From an uncultured Mitsuokella sp. (GTDB lineage: Bacteria > Bacillota > Negativicutes > Selenomonadales > Selenomonadaceae): a stretch of 12,085 nt of DNA. This document shows, piece after piece, positions 1 through 6,997 of the stretch. The notes beneath the pieces are model-generated. The model searched no databases and was not told the origin of the DNA. It saw only the letters and a program-made list of their open reading frames with translations. The stretch covers positions 1-12,085 of the forward strand of contig CAAGMF010000250.1 of NCBI GenBank assembly GCA_900770895.1. The letters run 5' to 3'. A program made the translations under genes and the position numbers. Position 1 is the stretch's first letter. Each line of letters starts with the position of its first letter.

Positions 1-98
1 GCAATTACATCGGCAGCCAGCTGGGCTACATCCGCCTCTATCAGGCCATAGAAGACGGCAACGCCGGCAAACTGATCAGCGTAATCGTAACGCGCTGA
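1..98 (+). CDS. C-terminal end of an unidentified protein (partial, 5' end outside window)
   Basis: An open frame enters from the left edge (first complete codon at base 3) and ends with TGA at 96-98. Only 31 residues are visible: it begins NYIGSQLGYIRLYQ and ends KLISVIVTR. I do not recognise the family from this short tail and assign no function. It is placed here because the frame is open to the edge, its codon use resembles that of the neighbours, and a hairpin terminator follows 43 bases after the stop. It converges with the importer operon to the right, so the two are probably unrelated transcription units. Confidence 0.6.
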   Translation, partial: NYIGSQLGYIRLYQAIEDGNAGKLISVIVTR

Positions 99-141
99 CC
101 TGCAGGCATAAATTGAATCAAAAATCCCAAAAATGCAAGAG

Positions 142-185
142 CCGCCCTCGCAGCCTTTGTGACTGCGAGGGCGGTCTTATCTTTT
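142..185. terminator. Shared bidirectional intrinsic terminator between convergent genes
   Basis: A perfect 12-bp GC-rich stem pairs 142-153 (CCGCCCTCGCAG) with 163-174 (CTGCGAGGGCGG) around a 9-base loop. On the + strand it is followed by a broken T-rich run (TCTTATCTTTT, 175-185) and would end the partial gene at 1-98. On the minus strand it lies 18 bases past the stop of the last importer gene and is followed by CTCTTGCATTTTT. Position and composition fit use by both converging units. Confidence 0.85.
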
Positions 186-191
186 CAATTA

Positions 192-1034
192 TCAATTCTC
201 GCGCGGCAGCGTGAACAGGTCGGCGGACATGAGTTCTTTCGTGTAGCGCGAATGGGGATGATCAATCAACTGCTCGACAGATCCCTGCTCGACGATATGT
301 CCGGCATGCATGACGATGCCGCGCGTCGCCAGGCGGCGCAGCAGGGCGAGGTCGTGCGTGATGAACAGGGAGGCCATGTGATGCTCCCGGATAAGACGGC
401 TCAGCAGCGCGACGATCTGTGCCTGTACGGTCACATCGAGGGCACTCGTCGCCTCATCACATATGAGCAGTCGTGGCCGCAGCGCTATAGCGCGGGCGAT
501 GGCGGCACGCTGGCATTCGCCGCCGCTGACCTCATGTGGATAGCGGGCGGCATAGCCGGCCGGCAGTCCGGCCTCGGCCAGGAGTTCCGGCACGCGCTCG
601 CGTGCTGCGCTGCGGCTCATGCCATGCTGCCGCAGCGGCTCCGCGATACTCCAGCCTAGCGTCTGGCGCGGGTCGAACGATTCCTCGGGCTGCTGGAATA
701 TCATCTGCAGATCGCCATAGACCTCGCGCCACCCGCTGCGGGACAGACCGATGAGCTCGCGGCCACCGAACCGCACGGAACCAGCGTCGGGTGCAAGGAA
801 GCCGGCGATGATACGCGCCAGCGTGCTCTTGCCGCAGCCGCTGCGTCCGACGATACCGAGACATTCACCAGCTGCCAGCGTGAAGCTCACATCATCGAGT
901 GCTTTTATCTCGGCTCCTTGCCGGTAGAATGACTTCGATACATGCCCGACCGAAAGCAACGCTCTATCGATATTGCTGGTCGTCGAACTCATCTTTTTTT
1001 CTGATTCAGCCACTGGCTTTTTCGCCCCACTCAT
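192..1034 (-). CDS. ABC importer ATP-binding protein, NikE/DppF type
   Basis: Second ATPase of the five-gene nickel/peptide-class importer; it would hydrolyse ATP at the inner face of the membrane to drive uptake. All nucleotide-binding motifs are intact in 280 residues: Walker A GRSGCGKST (63-71), Q-loop in IFQQP (113-116), signature SGGECQR (170-176), Walker B LLICDEATSALD (189-200) and switch histidine in ITHD (H227). The length is close to E. coli NikE and short of OppF (about 334), and no long C-terminal oligopeptide extension is present, which favours the Nik/Cnt branch. The ATG at 1034 overlaps the stop of the preceding ATPase as ATGA, implying translational coupling. A weaker alternative is the internal ATG at 992 (Met15), since residues 1-20 are poorly conserved-looking. 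It is the last gene of the operon. Substrate is not fixed by this subunit. Confidence 0.93.
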   Translation of the reverse strand: MSGAKKPVAESEKKMSSTTSNIDRALLSVGHVSKSFYRQGAEIKALDDVSFTLAAGECLGIVGRSGCGKSTLARIIAGFLAPDAGSVRFGGRELIGLSRSGWREVYGDLQMIFQQPEESFDPRQTLGWSIAEPLRQHGMSRSAARERVPELLAEAGLPAGYAARYPHEVSGGECQRAAIARAIALRPRLLICDEATSALDVTVQAQIVALLSRLIREHHMASLFITHDLALLRRLATRGIVMHAGHIVEQGSVEQLIDHPHSRYTKELMSADLFTLPREN

Positions 1035-1822
1035 GCTGACTTCTGGTTCTGCAGCCGCGGCACGGTCGCAATCAGCTCGCGCGTATACTCCTGCTGCGGA
1101 TGCTCGAATATGGCTTCGCGCGTACCGCTCTCGACGATATGGCCGCGGCGCATGATGATGATACGGTCCGCCATATACCAGGCGACGCCCATGTGGTGCG
1201 TCACGATGAGCATCGCCGTCCCCTGCTCGCGCCGCAGCGCCATGAGCTCCTGCACGACATCGACCTGTGTCACCGCATCGAGGGCCGCCGTCGGCTCATC
1301 ACCGAGCAGCAGCCGCGGCTGCATGATCATGGCAGCGAGCAGGCCGGCCCGCTGCCCCATGCCGCCCGACAGCTGCAGCGGATAGGCCGCGAGCGCTGAC
1401 TCAGGCAGGTCGATGCGTTGGCATATCGCACGCGCCCGCGCGCAGAATTCCTCTTTGCTCCAGTCATAATGCGCGCGCGCAGCCTCGTATATCTGCGTAT
1501 CAAGGCGGCGTATCGGACAGAACGATGCACCGGCATTCTGGAACACCATGCCGATATCGGCCCCAGCAATCCGCCGCCGGTCCGCGCCGGTCATCTGCAT
1601 CATATCCTGGCCAGCGAATACGATACGCCCCTGCCGCAGTTTTGCGGCGGGAAGCAGGCCTTGCACTGCCTTGAGCACGGTACTCTTGCCACTGCCGGAT
1701 TCTCCCGCCAGCACGACGATCTCATGCTCATGTACGGTAAAGCTCACATCGTCAATGGCCAGTTCCTGACCATAACCTGCTGAGAGATGCTCCACGGCCA
1801 GCAACGTCTCGGTATCACTCAT
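1031..1822 (-). CDS. ABC importer ATP-binding protein, NikD/DppD type
   Basis: First ATPase of the importer, 263 residues, the size of NikD/CntD rather than OppD (about 337). Motifs visible: Walker A AGESGSGKST (39-48), Q-loop glutamine in VFQN (Q95), signature LSGGMGQR (151-158), Walker B LLLGDEPTAALD (171-182) and switch histidine in VTHH (H209). The SGGMGQR form of the signature is typical of the D-type partner, so with the following gene it would make the usual heterodimer. The start at 1822 is supported by an AGGAGGA ribosome site five bases upstream. It follows the receptor gene after 34 bases and overlaps the next ATPase by four bases. Confidence 0.93.
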   Translation of the reverse strand: MSDTETLLAVEHLSAGYGQELAIDDVSFTVHEHEIVVLAGESGSGKSTVLKAVQGLLPAAKLRQGRIVFAGQDMMQMTGADRRRIAGADIGMVFQNAGASFCPIRRLDTQIYEAARAHYDWSKEEFCARARAICQRIDLPESALAAYPLQLSGGMGQRAGLLAAMIMQPRLLLGDEPTAALDAVTQVDVVQELMALRREQGTAMLIVTHHMGVAWYMADRIIIMRRGHIVESGTREAIFEHPQQEYTRELIATVPRLQNQKSA

Positions 1823-1856
1823 GTGCTCCTCCTCTCTGAATGTCGACGGAGGCCAT

Positions 1857-3416
1857 TCATTCCTTGTCCAGCTCCGGCGTTATCTCGTAGTAATCGGACG
1901 GGTGCGTGCGGAAGCCGGTCACATTCGGCTTCATGACGAACGTCATGCGCAGATGGGCGGCGTAGAACAAGGCACAATCATCCAGAAGCTGCTGGCTCAT
2001 CTTGATGGCGATCGCTGAGCGCTGGTCAGCGCCGAATGTATTGTGCAGCTGCTCCTCGAGTGCCGCAATCTGCGGACTATTGTAGAAGCCCTTGTTGTCT
2101 ACAGCTCCCGGGACGATGTGGCTCGTGAAATAGTACTCCGGGTCACCGGTCGGAGCCGTGACGATGGCCTTGGCAAATATGTCGTAATCGCCAGATTTCA
2201 GGATGGTCTTGTAGTTATCCGTAGCGTTTACATCGAGCTTTATGCCGATCTTCTTCAGGCTGTCCTGAGCCGACTCCGCGAGCAGCGGCAACTCCTGACG
2301 CGACGTGTAGGTCAGATAGCGCAGTTCGAGGTCCTTTCCATCTTTATCGACATAGCCATCACCATCCGTATCCTCATAGCCCGCTTCTTTCAGCAGTGCT
2401 TTGGCTGCCTCGAGATCATAGCCCGGTGCCGTTACTTGCTGATCACCAAAAGTCAGGTTGGCTGGGAACGGACCGACGGCTGGAGCACCATTGCCATGCA
2501 GCAGCACTTTCGTGAAGTTCTCCTTGTCAATAGCCATGCAGATGGCTTTGCGCACGCGCAGGTCCTGCAGATCCTTGTTCTTGTAGTTGAACGCCGCCTG
2601 ATAGACGCGCGATGTCTCAGTCTGGCTCAGCTTATATTTGCTCTCGTCTTTGCTGAACAAATCGAGGCTCGCATACGGCAGGCCCTGAGCCGCATCGATC
2701 TCACCATTCTGCATAGCCATGGTCAGCGTATCACCATCCGTTATGCTCTTGACGATGACGCGATCCATCTTCGGCTTCACATCGCCCCAGTAGTTCTCGT
2801 TCTTCTTGAGGTCGATCTCCGTATCCGTCACTTTCTCGGCTACATACGGGCCGGTACCTACGACGATGCGGTCATTTTCGCCCGCTTCCATATCGATGAT
2901 GCAGCCGTACGGATCAGCCAGATAGTTCAGCAGCGATGGCACTTTCTCTTTGCATCGTATCGTGACCGACTGACCATCCGCCGTGATGCTCTCGATTTTC
3001 AAATCTTTCGGCGCACGATCATGCTTGGCAATCAGATCATCAAGACAGGCTTTGACGGCAGCTCCATCAACTTTCTTGCCATTCGAGAACGTCACGTTGT
3101 CCTTTATATTTATCTTCATCGTGTTGTCATCGATCTGCTCGTAGCCCGAGGCAATCCATGGCTCGAGCTGCATCTGATCATTAAAGCGGAACAATGTCTC
3201 ACCAATACCGTAGCGGATGGTCGACCAGCCCGTATAGGACTCGTGCGGATTCGTACCAGCATTTTCCATGGCCACACCATAAGCCATCGTGCCATAGGTA
3301 AATGTCTTGCCTTGCCCTTTATCGGCAGACTTTCCGCCGCCACAGCCAGCGAAAAGCAGCGATGCGGTCAGAGCACCTGCCAGCAGCATCGCAAGTTTTT
3401 TCGACTTCAGTATCAT
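1857..3416 (-). CDS. Family 5 solute-binding lipoprotein, NikA/peptide class
   Basis: Extracytoplasmic receptor of the importer, 519 residues. The N-terminus is a lipoprotein signal: KSKK, a hydrophobic stretch, then lipobox LFAGC with lipidation at Cys25 and a GGGKS linker. Family 5 landmarks follow in order: GETLFRF (72-78), FSNGKKVDG (110-118), GTGPYVAEK (187-195), NENYWGD (206-212), LRVRKAICMAIDK (286-298) and PTGDPEYYF (422-430). Spacing and wording are closest in my reading to NikA-like receptors, but the same fold binds peptides, haem, opine metallophores and free nickel-histidine, so the ligand is open. A DTDGDGYVDKDG loop (349-360) has the spacing of a calcium-binding EF-hand loop. 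The ATG at 3416 has a strong AGGAGG site. The receptor gene sits third in the operon, between permeases and ATPases. Confidence 0.92.
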   Translation of the reverse strand: MILKSKKLAMLLAGALTASLLFAGCGGGKSADKGQGKTFTYGTMAYGVAMENAGTNPHESYTGWSTIRYGIGETLFRFNDQMQLEPWIASGYEQIDDNTMKINIKDNVTFSNGKKVDGAAVKACLDDLIAKHDRAPKDLKIESITADGQSVTIRCKEKVPSLLNYLADPYGCIIDMEAGENDRIVVGTGPYVAEKVTDTEIDLKKNENYWGDVKPKMDRVIVKSITDGDTLTMAMQNGEIDAAQGLPYASLDLFSKDESKYKLSQTETSRVYQAAFNYKNKDLQDLRVRKAICMAIDKENFTKVLLHGNGAPAVGPFPANLTFGDQQVTAPGYDLEAAKALLKEAGYEDTDGDGYVDKDGKDLELRYLTYTSRQELPLLAESAQDSLKKIGIKLDVNATDNYKTILKSGDYDIFAKAIVTAPTGDPEYYFTSHIVPGAVDNKGFYNSPQIAALEEQLHNTFGADQRSAIAIKMSQQLLDDCALFYAAHLRMTFVMKPNVTGFRTHPSDYYEITPELDKE

Positions 3417-3442
3417 ATTTACCTCCTAATTCTCTAAAAGAA

Positions 3443-4258
3443 TCATCTATCGGATTGCTTAGGATCAAGCACATCGCGCAGTTTGTCACCGAGCAGATTA
3501 AAAATCGCTACGGTGATGAATATGGCACCACCTGGAGCCAGTATGACCCACGGAGCTGTCTGAAGCATCGAGCGACCATTCGACATCATGGCGCCCCACT
3601 CGGCCAGCGGCGGCATAGCTCCAAGCCCGAGGAAAGACAGGCCAGCCAGCTCCATGATGATGGTACCGACGTCGAGCGCTGCCGTCACGAGCACCGGCCC
3701 TGCGATATTCGGCAGTACATGATGCCAAATCAGCCCAAGCGGCTCTGTCCCCGCCATGCGGGCCGCATTCATATACGGTGCCTGACGGATGGCCAGCACG
3801 AGTCCGCGCGAGATGCGGGCATATTTCGGCCAGCCGATGACTGCGAGTGCCAATGCCGCGTTGAATAGTCCGCCGCCCAGTGCCCCGGCCGCCGCGATGG
3901 CGAATACCATCTGTGGGAAGGCCAGGAATATATCGGAGCCACGCATGAGCACCGTATCGAGCCAGCCTCCCTGCGAGCCAGCGATTGCCCCGATGAAACT
4001 GCCAACCACGGCAATCGTGAGCAGCAGCATGAGGCTGGCCATGAGTGTCGTCTGCGAGCCCATGATGACGCGCGACAGGATATCACGGCCGTAGCGGTCG
4101 GTCCCCAGCAGATGTACACCATCCGGGGCTGCCAAGGCATTGCCGAGTTCTTGGGCATAGGGATCATAGGGTGTCAGCCAGGGCGCGAAAATTGCCATAG
4201 CGATGACGGCTCCGGCCAACACGAGATAAGGAACAAGCGGCCGATATTTCTTCCTCAC
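3443..4258 (-). CDS. ABC importer permease, NikC/DppC type
   Basis: Second inner-membrane permease of the importer, 271 residues. It carries the family N-terminal signature LLGTDRYGRDILSR (50-63) just after the first membrane segment (about 10-28). An EAA-type coupling loop that docks the ATPases lies around residues 162-185 (YMNAARMAG, then HHVLPNI). The usual C-terminal elements are GLSFLGLG (206-213), WGAMMSNGR (221-229) and NLLGDKLRDVLDP (254-266). The start is GTG at 4258, overlapping the stop of the upstream permease as GTGA; a GGGGGAG-rich ribosome site precedes it. The gene is complete and normal in length for NikC/DppC. Confidence 0.93.
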   Translation of the reverse strand: MRKKYRPLVPYLVLAGAVIAMAIFAPWLTPYDPYAQELGNALAAPDGVHLLGTDRYGRDILSRVIMGSQTTLMASLMLLLTIAVVGSFIGAIAGSQGGWLDTVLMRGSDIFLAFPQMVFAIAAAGALGGGLFNAALALAVIGWPKYARISRGLVLAIRQAPYMNAARMAGTEPLGLIWHHVLPNIAGPVLVTAALDVGTIIMELAGLSFLGLGAMPPLAEWGAMMSNGRSMLQTAPWVILAPGGAIFITVAIFNLLGDKLRDVLDPKQSDR

Positions 4259-5208
4259 TGCTCTCCCCCCTCTCCGGCATAGCGAACCCGCGGATCAAGA
4301 TAGTGATAGAGCAGGTCAGCAGCAAGGTTTACACCGACGTAGATGATAGACATCCACACCACATAGGCCTGAATGAGCGGATAGTCGCGCATGAGTATGG
4401 CATCTACTGCAAGCTTGCCGACGCCGTCCCACATGAATATCGTCTCGACGATGGCCGTACCGCCGAGCAGTGAACCGATGGAGAGCGCCAGCAATGTGAT
4501 GATCATGATGAGTGATGACTTCAGCACGCTGCGCAATAGGATAGTCGTCTCTGCGACTCCGCGAGCCCGTGCCCCAGCCACATAGGGCTTTTCGAGCTCC
4601 TCGAGCACCACCGCCCTGATCTGGCGCGTGTATTTCGCGCCCATGGCGATCGCCAGCGTCAGTGCCGGCAGGATGATCGAGCGCCAGTCATCCGGATTGC
4701 CCATGATCGGCAGCAGCCCGGCCTGCAGGGCCACGAAATAGATCAGCAATAGGCCGACAAAGAAATTCGGCAACGAATTGCCGATGAATGTGCCGAACCG
4801 TATGACATAGTCCAGCGGGCTGTTCTGCTTCATGGCAGCAGCTATCCCCAGCGGCGTCGCTATGAGCAGCGTCAGCAATATGGACACGAGCATGAGCTCT
4901 ATCGTCGCAGGCAGCTTGCTGGCAAATGTCTCGAAAACAAGCTTGCCTGATATGAACGACGTTCCCATGTCGCCTGTCAGTACGCCTCCCAGCCAGTGCA
5001 CGTATTGCATGAGGAACGGCTGATCCAGACCGAGCTCTGCCCGCCTGGCCGCCTTGATCTCCTCGGATACGGTCACTCCTGATTGGTCATAATAGATATC
5101 AACGGCATCGCCCGCCGCGAATTGCATGAGGGCAAATGTCAAAAACGTCACTCCGAACAGTATCGGTATGAGCTGGAGCAGCCTGCTCGCTATATATCTC
5201 CTCATCAT
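4255..5208 (-). CDS. ABC importer permease, NikB/DppB type
   Basis: First gene of the importer operon, 317 residues. The N-terminus RRYIASRLLQLIPILFGVTFLTF (3-25) is the classic opening helix of NikB/DppB permeases. Further membrane segments lie near 104-125, 150-168, 178-190, 232-252 and 280-300. The EAA coupling loop is around 209-233 (YVAGARARGVAE, then LRSVLKSSL), and the C-terminus LDPRVRY (304-310) is typical. Two adjacent ATG codons (5208 and 5205) follow an AGGAGG site; the second has the better spacing, so the protein may start one residue later. Transcription probably starts about 20 bases upstream from the palindrome-embedded promoter. Confidence 0.93.
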   Translation of the reverse strand: MMRRYIASRLLQLIPILFGVTFLTFALMQFAAGDAVDIYYDQSGVTVSEEIKAARRAELGLDQPFLMQYVHWLGGVLTGDMGTSFISGKLVFETFASKLPATIELMLVSILLTLLIATPLGIAAAMKQNSPLDYVIRFGTFIGNSLPNFFVGLLLIYFVALQAGLLPIMGNPDDWRSIILPALTLAIAMGAKYTRQIRAVVLEELEKPYVAGARARGVAETTILLRSVLKSSLIMIITLLALSIGSLLGGTAIVETIFMWDGVGKLAVDAILMRDYPLIQAYVVWMSIIYVGVNLAADLLYHYLDPRVRYAGEGGEQ

Positions 5209-5234
5209 CAGGCCTCCTGATCATATATAAAACA

Positions 5235-5263
5235 ATTATAATGAAAAAAATTGTACGATATAA
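5235..5263 (-). promoter_or_regulatory. Promoter of the five-gene importer operon
   Basis: Read on the minus strand: -35 TTATAT (5263-5258), 17-bp spacer, consensus -10 TATAAT (5240-5235). A start near 5228 would leave a leader of about 20 bases carrying the AGGAGG ribosome site of the first permease. The -35 and most of the spacer lie in or beside the 39-bp palindrome, so a repressor bound there would block polymerase. The -35 is weak (three of six consensus positions), and the call rests on the perfect -10, its spacing and the mirror-image partner promoter. Confidence 0.7.
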
Positions 5264-5289
5264 CCCCCACTGGGGGTTATATCGTACAA
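5251..5289. promoter_or_regulatory. Perfect 39-bp palindromic operator between divergent genes
   Basis: The arms 5251-5269 (TTGTACGATATAACCCCCA) and 5271-5289 are exact reverse complements around a single central C at 5270. Both divergent -35 hexamers lie inside the arms, and an A run flanks each side on the + strand. A 19-bp arm is longer than needed for one dimer, so a dimer pair or a large regulator is possible. On the minus strand the hairpin is followed by seven T, so it could fold as a terminator; but no gene upstream on that strand needs one and the candidate start lies past it, so I favour an operator. No regulator gene for it is visible nearby. Confidence 0.8.
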
Positions 5290-5305
5290 AAAAATTTACT
5301 ATAAT
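5277..5305 (+). promoter_or_regulatory. Promoter of the methyltransferase gene
   Basis: On the + strand: -35 TTATAT (5277-5282), 17-bp spacer, consensus -10 TATAAT (5300-5305). It is the exact mirror of the importer promoter: same hexamers, same spacing, and the two -10 centres (5237.5 and 5302.5) average to 5270, the centre of the palindrome. The start would be near 5312, giving a leader of roughly 50 bases. Confidence 0.7.
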
Positions 5306-5360
5306 TCTAACTGAAAATCATTCATCCGACCATAATATACTGATATGAGGTACCAGCGAT

Positions 5361-6149
5361 ATGCAACTGAATGCCCTGCCAGATAACCGATATGACGCTC
5401 AGGAGGCCGAAGCGGAACTGCTCGACCGCATCGAGAACTATTGGGACAACCGCAGCACTGATTTCAGTGCCAAACGCCGCCAGGAGCTGGCCGGACCGAA
5501 TGCCAACGCCTGGCTCCGGCTCATTCGTGCCCAGCTGCCTGACAACCTGCCGCAGCCGCTACAGGTGCTCGATATCGGCACCGGAGCCGGCTTCTTCCCG
5601 ATCCTGCTGACGCAGGCTGCTCTGGCAGAGCATACCATAGGCATCGACATGTCCTCCGACATGCTGCGCGAGGCGAAGGAAAATACACTGGCCACCGGCA
5701 CGCACAGCCGTATCGAGTTCCGGCAGATGAATGCTCAGGAGCTCGACTTCGCTGATGAGTCCTTCGACCTCATACTCACGCGCAATCTGACCTGGACGCT
5801 GCCCGATGCCATGCAGGCCTATCGGGAGTGGCATCGCGTCCTGCGCCGCGGCGGCCTGCTTATGAATTTCGATGCCGATCGCGGTCAGGAGATATTCAGC
5901 AAGGACGCCGACAACCCGGAGAACGTTCATGCCTGTATCAGCAACGCCCAGCTCGACGAATGCAACGCCATAAAGTCGGCACTGCGCATCAGCACCCACC
6001 GCCGTCCGGTGTGGGACTGCGCTTTTCTGCGGGAACTGGGCTTCCATGTTGCCAGCGAGCCTGATATATCCGCGCGCGTCTTCCTCGACCCGGAGCTGGC
6101 CTATGATGATGAAGAATTATTCGCCATCTATGCTCAGAAACTGCGCTGA
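5361..6149 (+). CDS. Class I SAM-dependent methyltransferase
   Basis: A cytoplasmic enzyme of 262 residues expected to transfer a methyl group from S-adenosylmethionine to a small molecule; the acceptor is unknown. Rossmann motifs are complete: motif I VLDIGTGAGFF (69-79), acidic post-I strand IGIDMS (93-98), motif II region SFDLILTRNLTWTLPD (134-149) and motif III VLRRGGLLMNFDA (160-172). An N-terminal helical cap (about 1-60, with ENYWDNRS at 25-32) precedes the fold, and residues 175-245 form a variable insert likely to contact the acceptor. The start is ATG at 5361 with GAGG ten bases upstream. It is transcribed divergently from the importer from a promoter sharing its palindromic operator, which is the main clue that it works with that importer. 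Its 3' end overlaps the HAD gene by 16 bases tail to tail. It lacks hallmarks of rRNA or protein methyltransferases. Confidence 0.9.
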   Translation: MQLNALPDNRYDAQEAEAELLDRIENYWDNRSTDFSAKRRQELAGPNANAWLRLIRAQLPDNLPQPLQVLDIGTGAGFFPILLTQAALAEHTIGIDMSSDMLREAKENTLATGTHSRIEFRQMNAQELDFADESFDLILTRNLTWTLPDAMQAYREWHRVLRRGGLLMNFDADRGQEIFSKDADNPENVHACISNAQLDECNAIKSALRISTHRRPVWDCAFLRELGFHVASEPDISARVFLDPELAYDDEELFAIYAQKLR

Positions 6150-6997
6150 CCAGCGACCAGGTCAGCCCAATGCTCCACGATCCACGCCATCAGATGATCC
6201 TCTGCCCGGCAGCCGACGATATCGGCTGCCTTTTTCGTATCATCGTGAGCGTTCCCTGAGGCCACCCCGATATCCGCTTCCTGCAGCATCTCGTTGTCAT
6301 TGAGATAGTCACCGGCCGCGATTACCTGATAGTCCTGCCATTCTGGCAGCTTGCGCAGCGCTCGCAGCATCGCTCCTTTCGATGTTCCCTGTGCAACGAA
6401 CTCATAGTAATTCGCTTCGGAATAGAAACTGTTTGCCAGCGCGGACAGACCGGATTCCTCTGCCCAGCGCTCGACTTGGCGCAATCGCTCCGGCGCATCA
6501 TTCACGAAAAATTTCAGCCACGGAGTCACCGCGAGGTCAGAGAGCTCTGTGAGCGGTACATGACTGTATTTATAGTATTCATGTGGCAACCGCGGATCAT
6601 CGTTCGCCGGGTCGCTGATGATGTTGCAGTTATCCACTGTATAGACCTCGATACAGGCCTCCGGCAGTCTCTCGCGACACAGCTGCGCGAAACGCGGCCA
6701 GATCGCATCATCTGTGCCACTGGGCAGAGGACGCGTCAGCAGTGGCTTTGCCGCCTGCCAGTCGTAGAGCAGACCGCCATTAAAAAATATGCTCGGCGCA
6801 TTGACCGGCAGCCCGCTCACATAGCCAGCCGCAGCCTCTGGCGTACGCCCCGTTGCAATAGCGAAATGCCCGCCACCCGCCACGAACTGCTCGACCGCCG
6901 CCCGGTTCTCCGGCGAGACCTGCCCGCCACGCGGTAGCAACGTGCCGTCGATATCGGATATCAGCAGATACCCGGCAAATACGTCATTCTGATTCAT
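6134..6997 (-). CDS. HAD-superfamily (Cof/IIB type) phosphatase
   Basis: A cytoplasmic hydrolase of 287 residues, complete. Catalytic motifs: motif I DIDGTLL with nucleophile Asp15 and acid/base Asp17, motif II ATGR (48-51, Thr49), motif III Lys208 in GTSKG, and motif IV GDYLND with Asp230 and Asp234 for magnesium. The large cap between motifs II and III (about 75-195) marks the Cof/IIB subfamily, whose members dephosphorylate sugar phosphates, flavin or pyridoxal phosphates; the substrate cannot be read from sequence. Its ATG at 6997 lies 14 bases inside the end of the response-regulator gene, so it is probably the third cistron of that operon. The neighbouring AfuA-class receptor makes a sugar-phosphate-like substrate a reasonable guess. 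Confidence 0.88.
   Translation of the reverse strand: MNQNDVFAGYLLISDIDGTLLPRGGQVSPENRAAVEQFVAGGGHFAIATGRTPEAAAGYVSGLPVNAPSIFFNGGLLYDWQAAKPLLTRPLPSGTDDAIWPRFAQLCRERLPEACIEVYTVDNCNIISDPANDDPRLPHEYYKYSHVPLTELSDLAVTPWLKFFVNDAPERLRQVERWAEESGLSALANSFYSEANYYEFVAQGTSKGAMLRALRKLPEWQDYQVIAAGDYLNDNEMLQEADIGVASGNAHDDTKKAADIVGCRAEDHLMAWIVEHWADLVAGQRSF

Noticed and set aside
192..1822. OppD/OppF oligopeptide ATPases
   Set aside because: Both proteins are 55-75 residues shorter than OppD/OppF and lack the C-terminal oligopeptide extension; the Nik/Cnt size class fits better.
2043..3437. A 464-codon open frame on the + strand opposite the importer receptor gene
   Set aside because: It is exactly antisense to a well-recognised lipoprotein gene with signal peptide and strong ribosome site, has no ribosome site of its own, and its translation resembles no family I know. 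It is a by-product of codon bias.
5251..5289. Palindrome as a NikR or ModE operator
   Set aside because: The halves GTACGA/TCGTAC are one base from the E. coli NikR half-site but spaced 23 bp instead of 16. The CGATATA/TATATCG halves resemble ModE sites but the spacing is several bases too long. The regulator is left unnamed.
5241..5289. Palindrome plus seven T on the minus strand as an intrinsic terminator
   Set aside because: No minus-strand gene lies immediately upstream that needs terminating, and the perfect -10 is placed after it. Symmetry with the second promoter fits an operator better, although a terminator role is not excluded.
5345..5386. ATG at 5345 as an earlier methyltransferase start
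   Set aside because: It is out of frame with the enzyme and reaches a stop after 13 codons.
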